Source of the DNA: MADRE3 sp963718195
GTDB taxonomy: Bacteria > Desulfobacterota > Desulfobulbia > Desulfobulbales > Desulfocapsaceae
Assembly (NCBI GenBank): GCA_963718195.1
Contig: CAVQYQ010000005.1
Span: forward strand, 434,001 to 498,000
Length of the DNA: 64,000 bases
Reading direction: 5' to 3'
This document shows positions 52,423 to 60,057 of this stretch, one piece after another. The stretch's first letter is position 1; every line of letters begins with the position of its first letter. A program made the position numbers and the translations under genes. A model generated the notes under the pieces. It was not told where the DNA came from. It was given only the letters and a program-made list of their open reading frames with translations, and did not search any database.

Positions 52423-52460
52423 TCCAAACCCTGTAATATCTGAAACTTACAGGGTTTGGA
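52423..52460 (-). terminator. Hairpin between the aldehyde dehydrogenase and GntR copy 1
   Basis: A perfect 14-bp stem (TCCAAACCCTGTAA and its complement) with a 10-nt loop. No U-run follows on the minus strand, so it may protect or process the dehydrogenase mRNA and reduce regulator expression, rather than fully terminate. Confidence 0.5.
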
Positions 52461-52473
52461 TCGCTTCCAATTA

Positions 52474-54012
52474 TTACTGGGCGACACAACTTCTGACTGA
52501 CTTGTCACCTTCTGTTTTCTGTCCCTCTTCATTGACACCAGCTGGCGGTGCAACTCGAATAGTAGCAACCTTGTTCTGAGTAAAAAAGTCGATACCATCT
52601 TTGCCCTGGACCTTATCAGTACCAAGATGTGAGTCCTTTATTCCTCCAAAAGGTAAATATGGGTGCGGGGCGCAGACACCTACGTTGACCCCGACCATTC
52701 CCACATCAGCCTCAGAGATGAACTTCTCTGTGTAATATTGATTCTGGGTAAAAATGCAGGCGCCATTACCAAAGTTCTGCTGCCTGATGAGTTGCAGGGC
52801 GTCATCGAGGTCCTTTATCTTCATGATAGAGACCACGGGTCCGAATATTTCTTCCTGGGCAATTCTTCTGCAGGGCGTTACATCGGTAAAAACGGTAGGC
52901 CCAACAAAATATCCCTGCTTAATTTTGTCAGGTAGTTCAGGGTTGCGTCCATCAAGTACCAGGTTCGAGCCCTGCTCAATACCAATTTCCACATAGTTCT
53001 CTATATTGGCTTTGGCTTTTGCGGAAATGACAGGTCCCATGTAAACATCAGGATCCATAGCATCTCCGACAACTATTTTCTTGGAAGCTTCAAGGACACG
53101 ATCAATTAATTCATCATATATTTCAGGAACTGCGGCGACGATAGAACCGGCGAGACATCGCTGCCCGGCAGAGCCATAGCATGAATGAATAAAGTTATCT
53201 ATAAAAACATCCCAGTTGAGATCTTCCATGGCGACCAGATAGTTTTTGGCTCCACCGAGAAGCATACTCCTCTTACCGCCACGGCCGCAAGCCTCAGCCA
53301 TCTTCTTTGCTGTCGGAGTAGACCCGACAAGGCAGACCCCGCTCATTTTATCATTCTCGTACCAGGTACCAGGTACAGATCGGTTACCATGGATAATATT
53401 AATAACACCTTTGGGCAAACCGATCGAATTAAAGAGATCTCCCATTTTTTGCATGAAAAGTGGCGATTGGGTTGACGGCTTAAAAATAAAGGTATTCCCG
53501 ACTCCGATTGCATACGGTACAAACCAGCCAAAAACAAGGGCAGGAAAATTGAACGGAGCAACGCCCCCAAAGACACCCAGCGACTGTTTGACCACGCGCC
53601 CATTGATATTGTTGGCAATACCATCGAGCATTTCACCCTGCAACAAGGTTGGGATAGAACAAGATGCTTCAATTATCTCTATTACCCGTCTGATCTCGCC
53701 CCGGGCCTCACTGATATGTTTCGCCTGGTCGATGGCAATTGAAACAGCGAGGTCCTCCTCGTTATCAACCATCGCCTGTCGCATGTCAAAAAGAAATCCG
53801 ACTCGTTTGCTTAGGGACAGTTTTCTCCACGTTCCATATGCGGCATGGGCTGAATCTACCGCTGCAAGCGAGGTTTGGTCAGATGAAAGCGGCACCTCCC
53901 CTATTGCTTCGCCAGTTGAAGGATTGTAAAGAGGGACATAATCAACACCTGTTTCCTCTACCCACTCGCCATCAATGAAATTTTTAATCCTGGTAAATTC
54001 CTGTCTACTCAT
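52474..54012 (-). CDS. MmsA-like aldehyde dehydrogenase in the sulfonate cluster
   Basis: 512 aa. GVFGGVAPFNFPALVFGWFVPYAIGVGNTFIFKPS is close to CoA-acylating methylmalonate-semialdehyde dehydrogenases, and the catalytic cysteine is in SAGQRCLAGS. LGGAKNYLVAM and QEEIFGPVVS are typical ALDH boxes. The C-terminus has ~25 extra residues rich in charge and two Cys. Classical MmsA makes acetyl- or propionyl-CoA from malonate or methylmalonate semialdehyde. The context suggests a sulfonated or beta-amino-acid-derived aldehyde. It has its own promoter. AGGAG precedes the ATG. Confidence 0.85.
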   Translation of the reverse strand: MSRQEFTRIKNFIDGEWVEETGVDYVPLYNPSTGEAIGEVPLSSDQTSLAAVDSAHAAYGTWRKLSLSKRVGFLFDMRQAMVDNEEDLAVSIAIDQAKHISEARGEIRRVIEIIEASCSIPTLLQGEMLDGIANNINGRVVKQSLGVFGGVAPFNFPALVFGWFVPYAIGVGNTFIFKPSTQSPLFMQKMGDLFNSIGLPKGVINIIHGNRSVPGTWYENDKMSGVCLVGSTPTAKKMAEACGRGGKRSMLLGGAKNYLVAMEDLNWDVFIDNFIHSCYGSAGQRCLAGSIVAAVPEIYDELIDRVLEASKKIVVGDAMDPDVYMGPVISAKAKANIENYVEIGIEQGSNLVLDGRNPELPDKIKQGYFVGPTVFTDVTPCRRIAQEEIFGPVVSIMKIKDLDDALQLIRQQNFGNGACIFTQNQYYTEKFISEADVGMVGVNVGVCAPHPYLPFGGIKDSHLGTDKVQGKDGIDFFTQNKVATIRVAPPAGVNEEGQKTEGDKSVRSCVAQ

Positions 54013-54094
54013 GATAACCGGCTCCTCTCTGAATTTTTACAATTACCGCAATTAATACATGTCGATGTCAGTCGTACAAGACATACCCTAAAAG

Positions 54095-54124
54095 ATACTG
54101 ATATAAACATACTAATATACTAAT
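54095..54124 (-). repeat. ATACTAAT repeats over the aldehyde dehydrogenase promoter
   Basis: Two tandem copies of ATACTAAT (54109-54116 and 54117-54124) and a variant ATACTGAT (54095-54102) lie at and just after the -10. This is where a repressor or activator of the downstream gene would bind. Confidence 0.45.
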
Positions 54125-54149
54125 ATATAAGTTCAGCCAGGAATGTCAA
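54122..54149 (-). promoter_or_regulatory. Promoter of the MmsA-like aldehyde dehydrogenase
   Basis: On the minus strand TTGACA (54149-54144) is followed after 16 nt by TATATT (54127-54122), five of six matches to the -10. It lies between the dctP terminator and the dehydrogenase start, giving a ~110-nt leader. Confidence 0.65.
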
Positions 54150-54197
54150 GATTATTTCTGACCTTCTCGTCTAGCCTGAACAGATGGAAGAAAAAAA

Positions 54198-54232
54198 AAG
54201 GCGTATAACTCTTATAAAGAGCTATACGCCTT
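54198..54232 (-). terminator. Intrinsic terminator of the dctMQP operon
   Basis: AAGGCGTATA and its complement form the base of a hairpin that extends to 15 pairs (one mismatch) around a 3-nt loop, with eight or nine Us following on the minus strand. It ends the transporter operon before the dehydrogenase unit. Confidence 0.88.
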
Positions 54233-54276
54233 ACAGGTACAAACTGAAGAATAGTTACTTACATTGCATTGATGAC

Positions 54277-55332
54277 TTATAGTTCACCGATGTCTGTTAA
54301 GAACTCTTTCCACAGTTTTACACCTTCTGCTGAACGTTTTGATTTTTCAGCGACCTTCGGCCATACGTCAGAAATTGCTTTCTCACGCATTCTCTTGACT
54401 TCCTCCTCAGAAAGATAGATTACCTCTCCGCCTGCATCCTTCAGGATCTGAAGCGCCTCATCGACACCTTGAGCGTGCATCCTGCTGGTTTCAAAATAAC
54501 TCGACATGAAAATAGAGTTAATTTTATCTCTCTGCCACTGGTTCAGAGCATTCCACTTGTCGAGATTGACATAAATTTCCTGATGCTGAGAAGGACACCA
54601 GCCTGGCATAATCGCATATTTGATGACTTCATGGAAGGCCATGTCATCGATTCCACCGGTATCCCAGTAAGTACCATCAATGGTACCAAGCTTAATAGCG
54701 GTATAGATATCTCCACCACCCATGGATACAGGTGCTCCGCCCATTGCAGCATGGAACAGGGCATGGGGGCCACCGGCTCTCATCTTCTTGCCGGCAAGAT
54801 CTTCAAGTTTGTTCACAGGAAATTTAGTGAACATGGCATTGGGTCCCTGGCTAGTCCAACCGACCCATTGAAGGTTTCTGTCATTGGCTGCAGCCTGAAC
54901 AAGATCACCGATCCGGTACTTTGGATCTCCGAACATCGCAGCCCATGATTCAAAATAATTATTTGCTCCCATGGCCAGACCAAAAGCCAGCATACCTTCC
55001 GGCATGTCTCCGCCATAAACAGTTGCCCAGCCGGCATATACGTCAATCATACCTGCTGCGGTTGCTCCGAATGCCTCAGAACCACTGGTAATAGCACCAG
55101 CAGGCTGCAGTTCGATCTTGATTGAACCCTCTGTGGCCTCTTCTACCATCTTTATCCAGGGAACAATACCATTCGCCCAACCGGCATCAGATGAGTCAAA
55201 ACATGGCTGGAATACCCATTTGGTGACCTTGTCAGGCTTACCGTACTTCTCAGCCGCAACAGCAGAACCGACTCCGGCAATCAGAGCGGTGGCCGCAAAT
55301 GCAGCAACAAATTTAATCAACGTTTTTTTCAT
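54277..55332 (-). CDS. TRAP transporter periplasmic binding protein (DctP/TauK type)
   Basis: About 351 aa, with signal peptide TLIKFVAAFAATALIAGVGSAVAA. The mature part contains GGTNxF-type features such as LEDLAGKKMRAGGPHALFHAAMG, whose arginine usually clamps the ligand's acid group, and TIDGTYWDTGGIDDMAFHEV. GGAGGAGAC lies just before the ATG at 55332; the longer frame upstream is not family-like. The nearby tpa and xsc suggest taurine as ligand, as in the TauKLM systems, but that is inference. Confidence 0.88.
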   Translation of the reverse strand: MKKTLIKFVAAFAATALIAGVGSAVAAEKYGKPDKVTKWVFQPCFDSSDAGWANGIVPWIKMVEEATEGSIKIELQPAGAITSGSEAFGATAAGMIDVYAGWATVYGGDMPEGMLAFGLAMGANNYFESWAAMFGDPKYRIGDLVQAAANDRNLQWVGWTSQGPNAMFTKFPVNKLEDLAGKKMRAGGPHALFHAAMGGAPVSMGGGDIYTAIKLGTIDGTYWDTGGIDDMAFHEVIKYAIMPGWCPSQHQEIYVNLDKWNALNQWQRDKINSIFMSSYFETSRMHAQGVDEALQILKDAGGEVIYLSEEEVKRMREKAISDVWPKVAEKSKRSAEGVKLWKEFLTDIGEL

Positions 55333-55466
55333 TTCAGTCTCCTCCTGTATCTCTTCAGTTTGTTTTTCATTGGTGAAAAGTGAAAACCTCACGATTGAGA
55401 ATTTCACTCGTGTAAACCCCCGAGAAAAGAGTAGGCGAATACTTTTTTCTCGGAAGCACGTCTAAA

Positions 55467-55982
55467 TTATTTTTTGTGTTTCTTACCGGTCACTACTGTT
55501 CTAATGTCATTAACAAGTTTTTTAATAACGACCAGCATCATGATCACCCCGGATATCGGAATAAATATCTTCAACGGATAAATCGGAATCGGAATGCTTG
55601 TTGGAGTTACCTGCTTCAGTTTAACAGACAATAATGCAGCTGTGGTTCCTTTCCAAATTAAAACAGCAAGAAAAAGAAAGGTGAACACCACGGTAATTAT
55701 GTCGCAGATGGCTTTTTTTCGTGGAGAAAAATTAGCATAGAAAAGATCAAGCTTCACAAATGCGTCATCATTTAAGGCGTATGCTCCACCCACGCAGGCC
55801 ATCAAGACCATGGCGACCTGAACTGTTGTTGAAATCCACAAGGAGGGAGTATTTAAGACATATCGTAAAAACACGTCAGTAACACCGAGGATCATACAGT
55901 AAAGAAGCAGAACCCAGCCAATCCTTCCCATGGCTTCAGCAATAAAGTCAATGGCTCTTTCTGTCATACTCCATAGTTTCAT
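55467..55982 (-). CDS. TRAP transporter small membrane subunit (DctQ)
   Basis: 171 aa with four predicted membrane helices: GWVLLLYCMILGVTDVFLRYV, VQVAMVLMACVGGAYAL, DIITVVFTFLFLAVLIW and PISGVIMMLVVIKKLV. The LR-Y after helix one and GGAYAL are usual for DctQ. It lies between dctM and dctP and needs both to transport. Confidence 0.9.
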   Translation of the reverse strand: MKLWSMTERAIDFIAEAMGRIGWVLLLYCMILGVTDVFLRYVLNTPSLWISTTVQVAMVLMACVGGAYALNDDAFVKLDLFYANFSPRKKAICDIITVVFTFLFLAVLIWKGTTAALLSVKLKQVTPTSIPIPIYPLKIFIPISGVIMMLVVIKKLVNDIRTVVTGKKHKK

Positions 55983-56098
55983 TTTTTCCTCCCACCTAAT
56001 ATTTCAGTCTTCTTTGGCAATTTTATATATAAATTTCCAGAAACCTGTCTTTACGATGATAACCAATTCAGCCTGTGACAAATAGTATTTCGTCGTTG

Positions 56099-57406
56099 CT
56101 ACTTCAGTTTTTCCGGCAGCCAGGTAGCTATCTCAGGAAAGATAAAAACCAGCGTGAGCCCCAAGATTTGAAGCAAAATAAATGGCCCGACAGACTTGTA
56201 AACATCTCCCATACTTACATCTGGCGGTAGAACGCTTTTAAGCCAGAACAGAACAAAACCAAAGGGAGGTGTCAGATACGCAATCTGGATATTGACGATA
56301 AAAAGCACCCCGAACCAGAGCTTGTCTATACCGAGTTCGTTAATAATTGGAATATACAATGGTGTGCAAAGCATGATAATCGCCCAATCATCCATCACCA
56401 TTCCGAGCAGCAATATAATAAACATCATCATCAACAGGATGCCGTTTTGTCCACCAGGCATTCCCAGAACCAGCGAGGTTACGAGCTCCTGGCATCCTAA
56501 AGAGTTAAATATGTTCAAATAGATATTTGCCCCTATCAGAATCCAGAGCCCCATACCGGTGAGCTTCACTGTCGTTTCGAGGGAGTCCCTGAGAACATTC
56601 CAGGTCAATTTCCGGTAGATAATATTGATGATAAATGCCCCGGTAGCGCCAAACGCTGCAGCCTCAGACGGGGTAGCAATACCACCCCAGATCGCACCGA
56701 GAACGAGAAAAATAAGAACCATGAATGGCCATATGTTGAGCAGTGCCTGGATTTTTTCTTTGGTGGTAAAAGATTCATCAGCAGGTAATGCTGGCCCCAT
56801 ATGCGGCTGTACTTTACATCTGATCCCTATATAGATGATGTAAAATGAAGCAAGCATAAGTCCTGGTATGAGTCCCCCAAGAAAAAGCCCCCCTATGGAT
56901 ACTTTTGCAAGCAGGCCATAAAAAATGAATGGAACGCTTGGCGGGATAAGAGCACCAAGGGCACCACCAGCTCCAATTGATCCGATTGCTATCGCCCTGT
57001 TGTATTTGTATTTCATCATGGAAGGATAGGCAATCTGACCCATGGTTATGGTCGCAGGGGGGGTGATACCGGTGATCGCTGCAAAGATGGTACAGACTTT
57101 TACCGTTCCCATGGCGAGCCCGCCGGGAATGTGTCCGATCAGTTTATAAACCGCATCATAGGCCGCTTCAGCAATACCTGAAAAACGAATAAGACTGCCC
57201 ATAAATAGGAACAGAGGTACTGTCACCAGAACGCCATTCCAGGGGGTGTAATAAAAAGCGCTGGGAATGGCCAGAAGAGAACGGGGTTCGAGCAGTGCTG
57301 CAAAGATGACTGCGGTTCCGCCCAATCCCAGAGCAACCGGTAATCCAAGAAATAATCCAATAAACAGGCAGCCAAAATACAAAAAGGTTATAAGCTCAAT
57401 ACTCAC
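56099..57406 (-). CDS. TRAP transporter large permease (DctM)
   Basis: 435 aa with about 12 membrane helices. YTPWNGVLVTVPLFLFMG, ITGITPPATITMGQIAYPSMM, GALIPPSVPFIFYGLLAKVS and TPPFGFVLFWLKSVLPP are conserved DctM boxes. First gene of the dctM-dctQ-dctP operon, transcribed in that order. It is preceded by a leader of about 420 nt. Confidence 0.93.
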   Translation of the reverse strand: MSIELITFLYFGCLFIGLFLGLPVALGLGGTAVIFAALLEPRSLLAIPSAFYYTPWNGVLVTVPLFLFMGSLIRFSGIAEAAYDAVYKLIGHIPGGLAMGTVKVCTIFAAITGITPPATITMGQIAYPSMMKYKYNRAIAIGSIGAGGALGALIPPSVPFIFYGLLAKVSIGGLFLGGLIPGLMLASFYIIYIGIRCKVQPHMGPALPADESFTTKEKIQALLNIWPFMVLIFLVLGAIWGGIATPSEAAAFGATGAFIINIIYRKLTWNVLRDSLETTVKLTGMGLWILIGANIYLNIFNSLGCQELVTSLVLGMPGGQNGILLMMMFIILLLGMVMDDWAIIMLCTPLYIPIINELGIDKLWFGVLFIVNIQIAYLTPPFGFVLFWLKSVLPPDVSMGDVYKSVGPFILLQILGLTLVFIFPEIATWLPEKLK

Positions 57407-57831
57407 GGTTTCTCCTCTGGTATCTGATTATTAATTCCGGTAACGATGAGAGATATTCAGTATAATCTAAAAGGTCAATTTAGTATCGTATCAAATTATA
57501 AATACAATGAGTTTGTTGCCGGGGCAATTGAATTTCTCTATTGAGACATCCTGAGTCACCCTGTTTTGCAATTCGTTTCTCCTCAGACCTGCTCTGAGCT
57601 CTGCAGAAAAAAATTCCGTCCCAAGTATGCCAGCTACATCAGTGTAAAAACAATTCTTGAAATGAATTAAAAAAGAAGAAATGGTGGATCGAACATAGAA
57701 AAAAAGGACAAGCGATTGGTCGGATAAAAGATGCTTACGACTTGTTCTTCTCCTGTGGTACTCGTCCATATCTGCAGGTAGATTGAATTAATAAAATGGT
57801 AAAGGATAAGAAAATAGTGACTGACCGACCC
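57407..57831 (-). other. Long 5' leader of the dctMQP operon
   Basis: The only good promoter for dctM lies 430 nt upstream of its ATG, so ~420 nt would be untranslated. A 92-codon frame (57491-57769) inside it has no ribosome binding site and no recognisable family sequence. No terminator or known riboswitch was recognised. It could carry a control element or simply be decayed coding sequence. Confidence 0.4.
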
Positions 57832-57862
57832 CTGATGTATCAGATATCAGAAATCGTGTCAA
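57832..57862 (-). promoter_or_regulatory. Promoter and operator of dctMQP
   Basis: TTGACA (57862-57857) is followed after 17 nt by TACATC. CTGATGTATCAGATATC (57832-57848) lies across the spacer and -10 and matches 17 of 17 bases to the minus strand of the palindrome before xsc. A repressor here would block polymerase directly. One of the two GntR proteins is the likely binder. Confidence 0.65.
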
Positions 57863-57974
57863 GTTCAATTGTTTTAAATTGTTCTCTATCTCCTGTGTAA
57901 ACCGCTTATATAAATAATCACTGGTAATGCCAGCGATTACATGTCTGCTACTATGCGTTAAACTACTACAAATA

Positions 57975-58640
57975 CTATGATTTCATTTTATAAAACTGAT
58001 ATATATATTCTTGTTGAACGGTGAACGACCAGTGCTCTTGCTTAAGCACTTTTGCCGCCCCTTCTCCGTCATTTCGGCTCAAACAGTCAATGAATTTTTG
58101 ATGTTCTGCACAGTTTCTCAGTTCCCATTCGGCGATAAAATTATGCCTGGGAAAATCATAGAGTCGATGCTTGATCGGCAAAATGAATTTTTTTAACATT
58201 TCATTATCAGAGACTTCAAGATAGGTATTATGGAATTCAAGATTACTTTCGAAAAGATTTGAGAAGTCACCTGATTTTATTTCGGCACTCATTTTATCAT
58301 TGAGCATTGTGAGCTTCTTGATATGAGAAGATCTGATGTTTTGAATATTTTCTTTAATAATATACGATTCAACGAGCCCGATCGAATCGTACGCATTTCT
58401 GACATCTTCAATGGTAAGCTCATTGACCAGCACCCCTCGTCGGGGTAATATCGTCACAAAACCCTCGCATTCAAGATGAATCAGCGCATCTCTCAGAGGC
58501 GTTTTGCTGATGCCAAGTTGATCAGCAATCTCACCGATATTAATTGTTGACCCGGGGGTCAACCCGCCACTGTTCATCTGTCGCCGTAGATGCAAATATA
58601 CATGCTCACTTAACGATGAATATTCGAGTGTGCCAACCAT
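57975..58640 (-). CDS. GntR-family regulator with FCD domain (second copy)
   Basis: The product is 221 aa and a paralogue of the regulator at 51664. The helix-turn-helix is IADQLGISKTPLRDALIHLECEGFV. FCD features include DVRNAYDSIGLVESYII and NLEFHNTYLEVS, with the metal-type His. The end LYDFPRHNFIAEWELRNCAEHQKFI aligns with the first copy. It sits between ald and dctM on the same strand, the best candidate to read the shared operator, since operators are near it on both sides. Confidence 0.9.
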   Translation of the reverse strand: MVGTLEYSSLSEHVYLHLRRQMNSGGLTPGSTINIGEIADQLGISKTPLRDALIHLECEGFVTILPRRGVLVNELTIEDVRNAYDSIGLVESYIIKENIQNIRSSHIKKLTMLNDKMSAEIKSGDFSNLFESNLEFHNTYLEVSDNEMLKKFILPIKHRLYDFPRHNFIAEWELRNCAEHQKFIDCLSRNDGEGAAKVLKQEHWSFTVQQEYIYQFYKMKS

Positions 58641-58699
58641 ATTGTTTTTTCCATCCCAAATATTTTGGTTACTCTAAATGGTGTAACTTCTCAACATCA

Positions 58700-58727
58700 A
58701 GGATACCGCCTCTCATCTTTATGTCAA
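58700..58727 (-). promoter_or_regulatory. Candidate promoter of GntR copy 2
   Basis: TTGACA (58727-58722) is followed after 16 nt by TATCCT (58705-58700), four of six matches. The ATG at 58640 is 60 nt further on. Confidence 0.45.
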
Positions 58728-58776
58728 GCGGTCACTCTGGTACTGAAAGAAGCACCTGGCAGTGATGAAGGGGATG

Positions 58777-58793
58777 CTGATATATATGATATC
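58777..58793 (-). promoter_or_regulatory. Imperfect third copy of the taurine-cluster operator
   Basis: CTGATATATATGATATC matches 14 of 17 bases of the operator half found before dctM and xsc. It lies about 50 nt upstream of the regulator's promoter, so it could mediate autoregulation. Confidence 0.35.
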
Positions 58794-58806
58794 GCCGTAA
58801 AACTTA

Positions 58807-58855
58807 ATTCACACCTCATATACCGGGAATATTCTGAAGCGTATGAGGTGTGAAT
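58807..58855 (-). terminator. Hairpin after ald
   Basis: A 14-bp stem (ATTCACACCTCATA and its complement) with a long loop lies ten bases after the ald stop. The following bases on the minus strand (TTAAGTTTT) make a weak U-tract. Probably ends or stabilises the xsc-tpa-ald message. Confidence 0.6.
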
Positions 58856-58864
58856 CGGTAGCGC

Positions 58865-59977
58865 TTATAGGAAATTATCAACAGGTGAGTAGTCGAGACC
58901 AAACGCTTCCGCCACAGCTTTATAGGTAATCTTGCCATCGATTACATTGGCGCCAAGCTTTATCTCGTCATTTTCCTGCATTGCTTTCTTCCAGCCTTTG
59001 TTGGCAATCTGCACAGCGTAAGGCAAGGTAGCATTGGTAAGGGCCGCGGTTGACGTTCGGGCAACCGCTCCTGGCATATTCGCCACACAGTAGTGAACAA
59101 CACCGTCGACAACATAGGTGGGTTCTGCATGAGTTGTCGCTTTTGACGTTTCAAGACAACCACCCTGATCAATCGCCACATCAACAATAACCGCGCCATC
59201 TTTCATCTCTTTCAGCATATCCCTGGTAATAAGCTTGGGTGCCTTGGCTCCTGGAATAAGAACAGCTCCAATTACCAGGTCTGCTTTCATGACATACTCC
59301 CGCAAAATTGCAGGGTTTGACATAATTGGAAAGACATTGGCAGGCATTACATCATCGAGGTACGCCAGTCGTTCAAGATTGGTGTCGAGAATATAGACCT
59401 GGGCACCGAGACCAGCAGCCATCTTTGCGGCATTGATACCGACCACGCCACCACCAATGACGACAACGGTTGCCGGAGCAACACCCTTTACACCGCCAAG
59501 CAGCACCCCCCGCCCACCCTGCGGCATCTCAAGATATTTTGCACCTTCCTGGGCAGCCATTCGTCCGGCAACCTCGCTCATTGGAACGAGCAGTGGCAGA
59601 GATCCGTCGGTCTTTTCAATAGTTTCATACGCTATATTTACTGATTTTGCCTTCATCAGAGCCTTGGTCTGAGGTTCATCAGCGGCGAGATGGAGATAGG
59701 TGAAGACTATCTGACCTTCACGAATCAGATCATATTCAGAAGGTTGTGGTTCTTTGACGTGCATGACCATATCACAGGATCCATACACCTCTGCAGGAGT
59801 GTCAACGATCGTTGCACCGGCTGCCACGTATTCTGAATCCGGGAAACCTGCTCCGGCACCGGCTGAAGTCTCTACAACAACCTGATGACCATTGGCGACC
59901 ATCGTCGCTACACCAGATGGTACCATACAGACCCTTTTTTCCATCACCTTGATTTCTTTTAAAATTCCAACTTTCAC
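58865..59977 (-). CDS. ald: Alanine dehydrogenase Ald
   Basis: NAD-dependent oxidative deamination of L-alanine to pyruvate and ammonium, 370 aa. MKVGILKEIKVMEKRV, the catalytic lysine in MHVKEPQPSEYDLI, the SEVAGRMAAQEGA box and VVIGGGVVGINAAKMAAGLG (Rossmann) are all present. In taurine dissimilation it regenerates the pyruvate that Tpa uses as amino acceptor. It starts 80 bp after the tpa stop, and a GGAG-type ribosome site (GGAGGTCAC) precedes the ATG. Confidence 0.97.
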   Translation of the reverse strand: MKVGILKEIKVMEKRVCMVPSGVATMVANGHQVVVETSAGAGAGFPDSEYVAAGATIVDTPAEVYGSCDMVMHVKEPQPSEYDLIREGQIVFTYLHLAADEPQTKALMKAKSVNIAYETIEKTDGSLPLLVPMSEVAGRMAAQEGAKYLEMPQGGRGVLLGGVKGVAPATVVVIGGGVVGINAAKMAAGLGAQVYILDTNLERLAYLDDVMPANVFPIMSNPAILREYVMKADLVIGAVLIPGAKAPKLITRDMLKEMKDGAVIVDVAIDQGGCLETSKATTHAEPTYVVDGVVHYCVANMPGAVARTSTAALTNATLPYAVQIANKGWKKAMQENDEIKLGANVIDGKITYKAVAEAFGLDYSPVDNFL

Positions 59978-60057
59978 AAGTGACCTCCATGACTGTTAAG
60001 AAGCAATTAATAATAATTAAATCGTCACGCTTAACCAAAAATGATCATTCTACCCAA

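Noticed and set aside
53246..53929. 227-codon plus-strand frame opposite the aldehyde dehydrogenase
   Set aside because: Shadow frame; the dehydrogenase has an intact active site and clear family sequence.
57491..57769. 92-codon minus-strand frame in the dctM leader
   Set aside because: No ribosome binding site, no family-like sequence and low-complexity basic start; position after the promoter alone is not enough.
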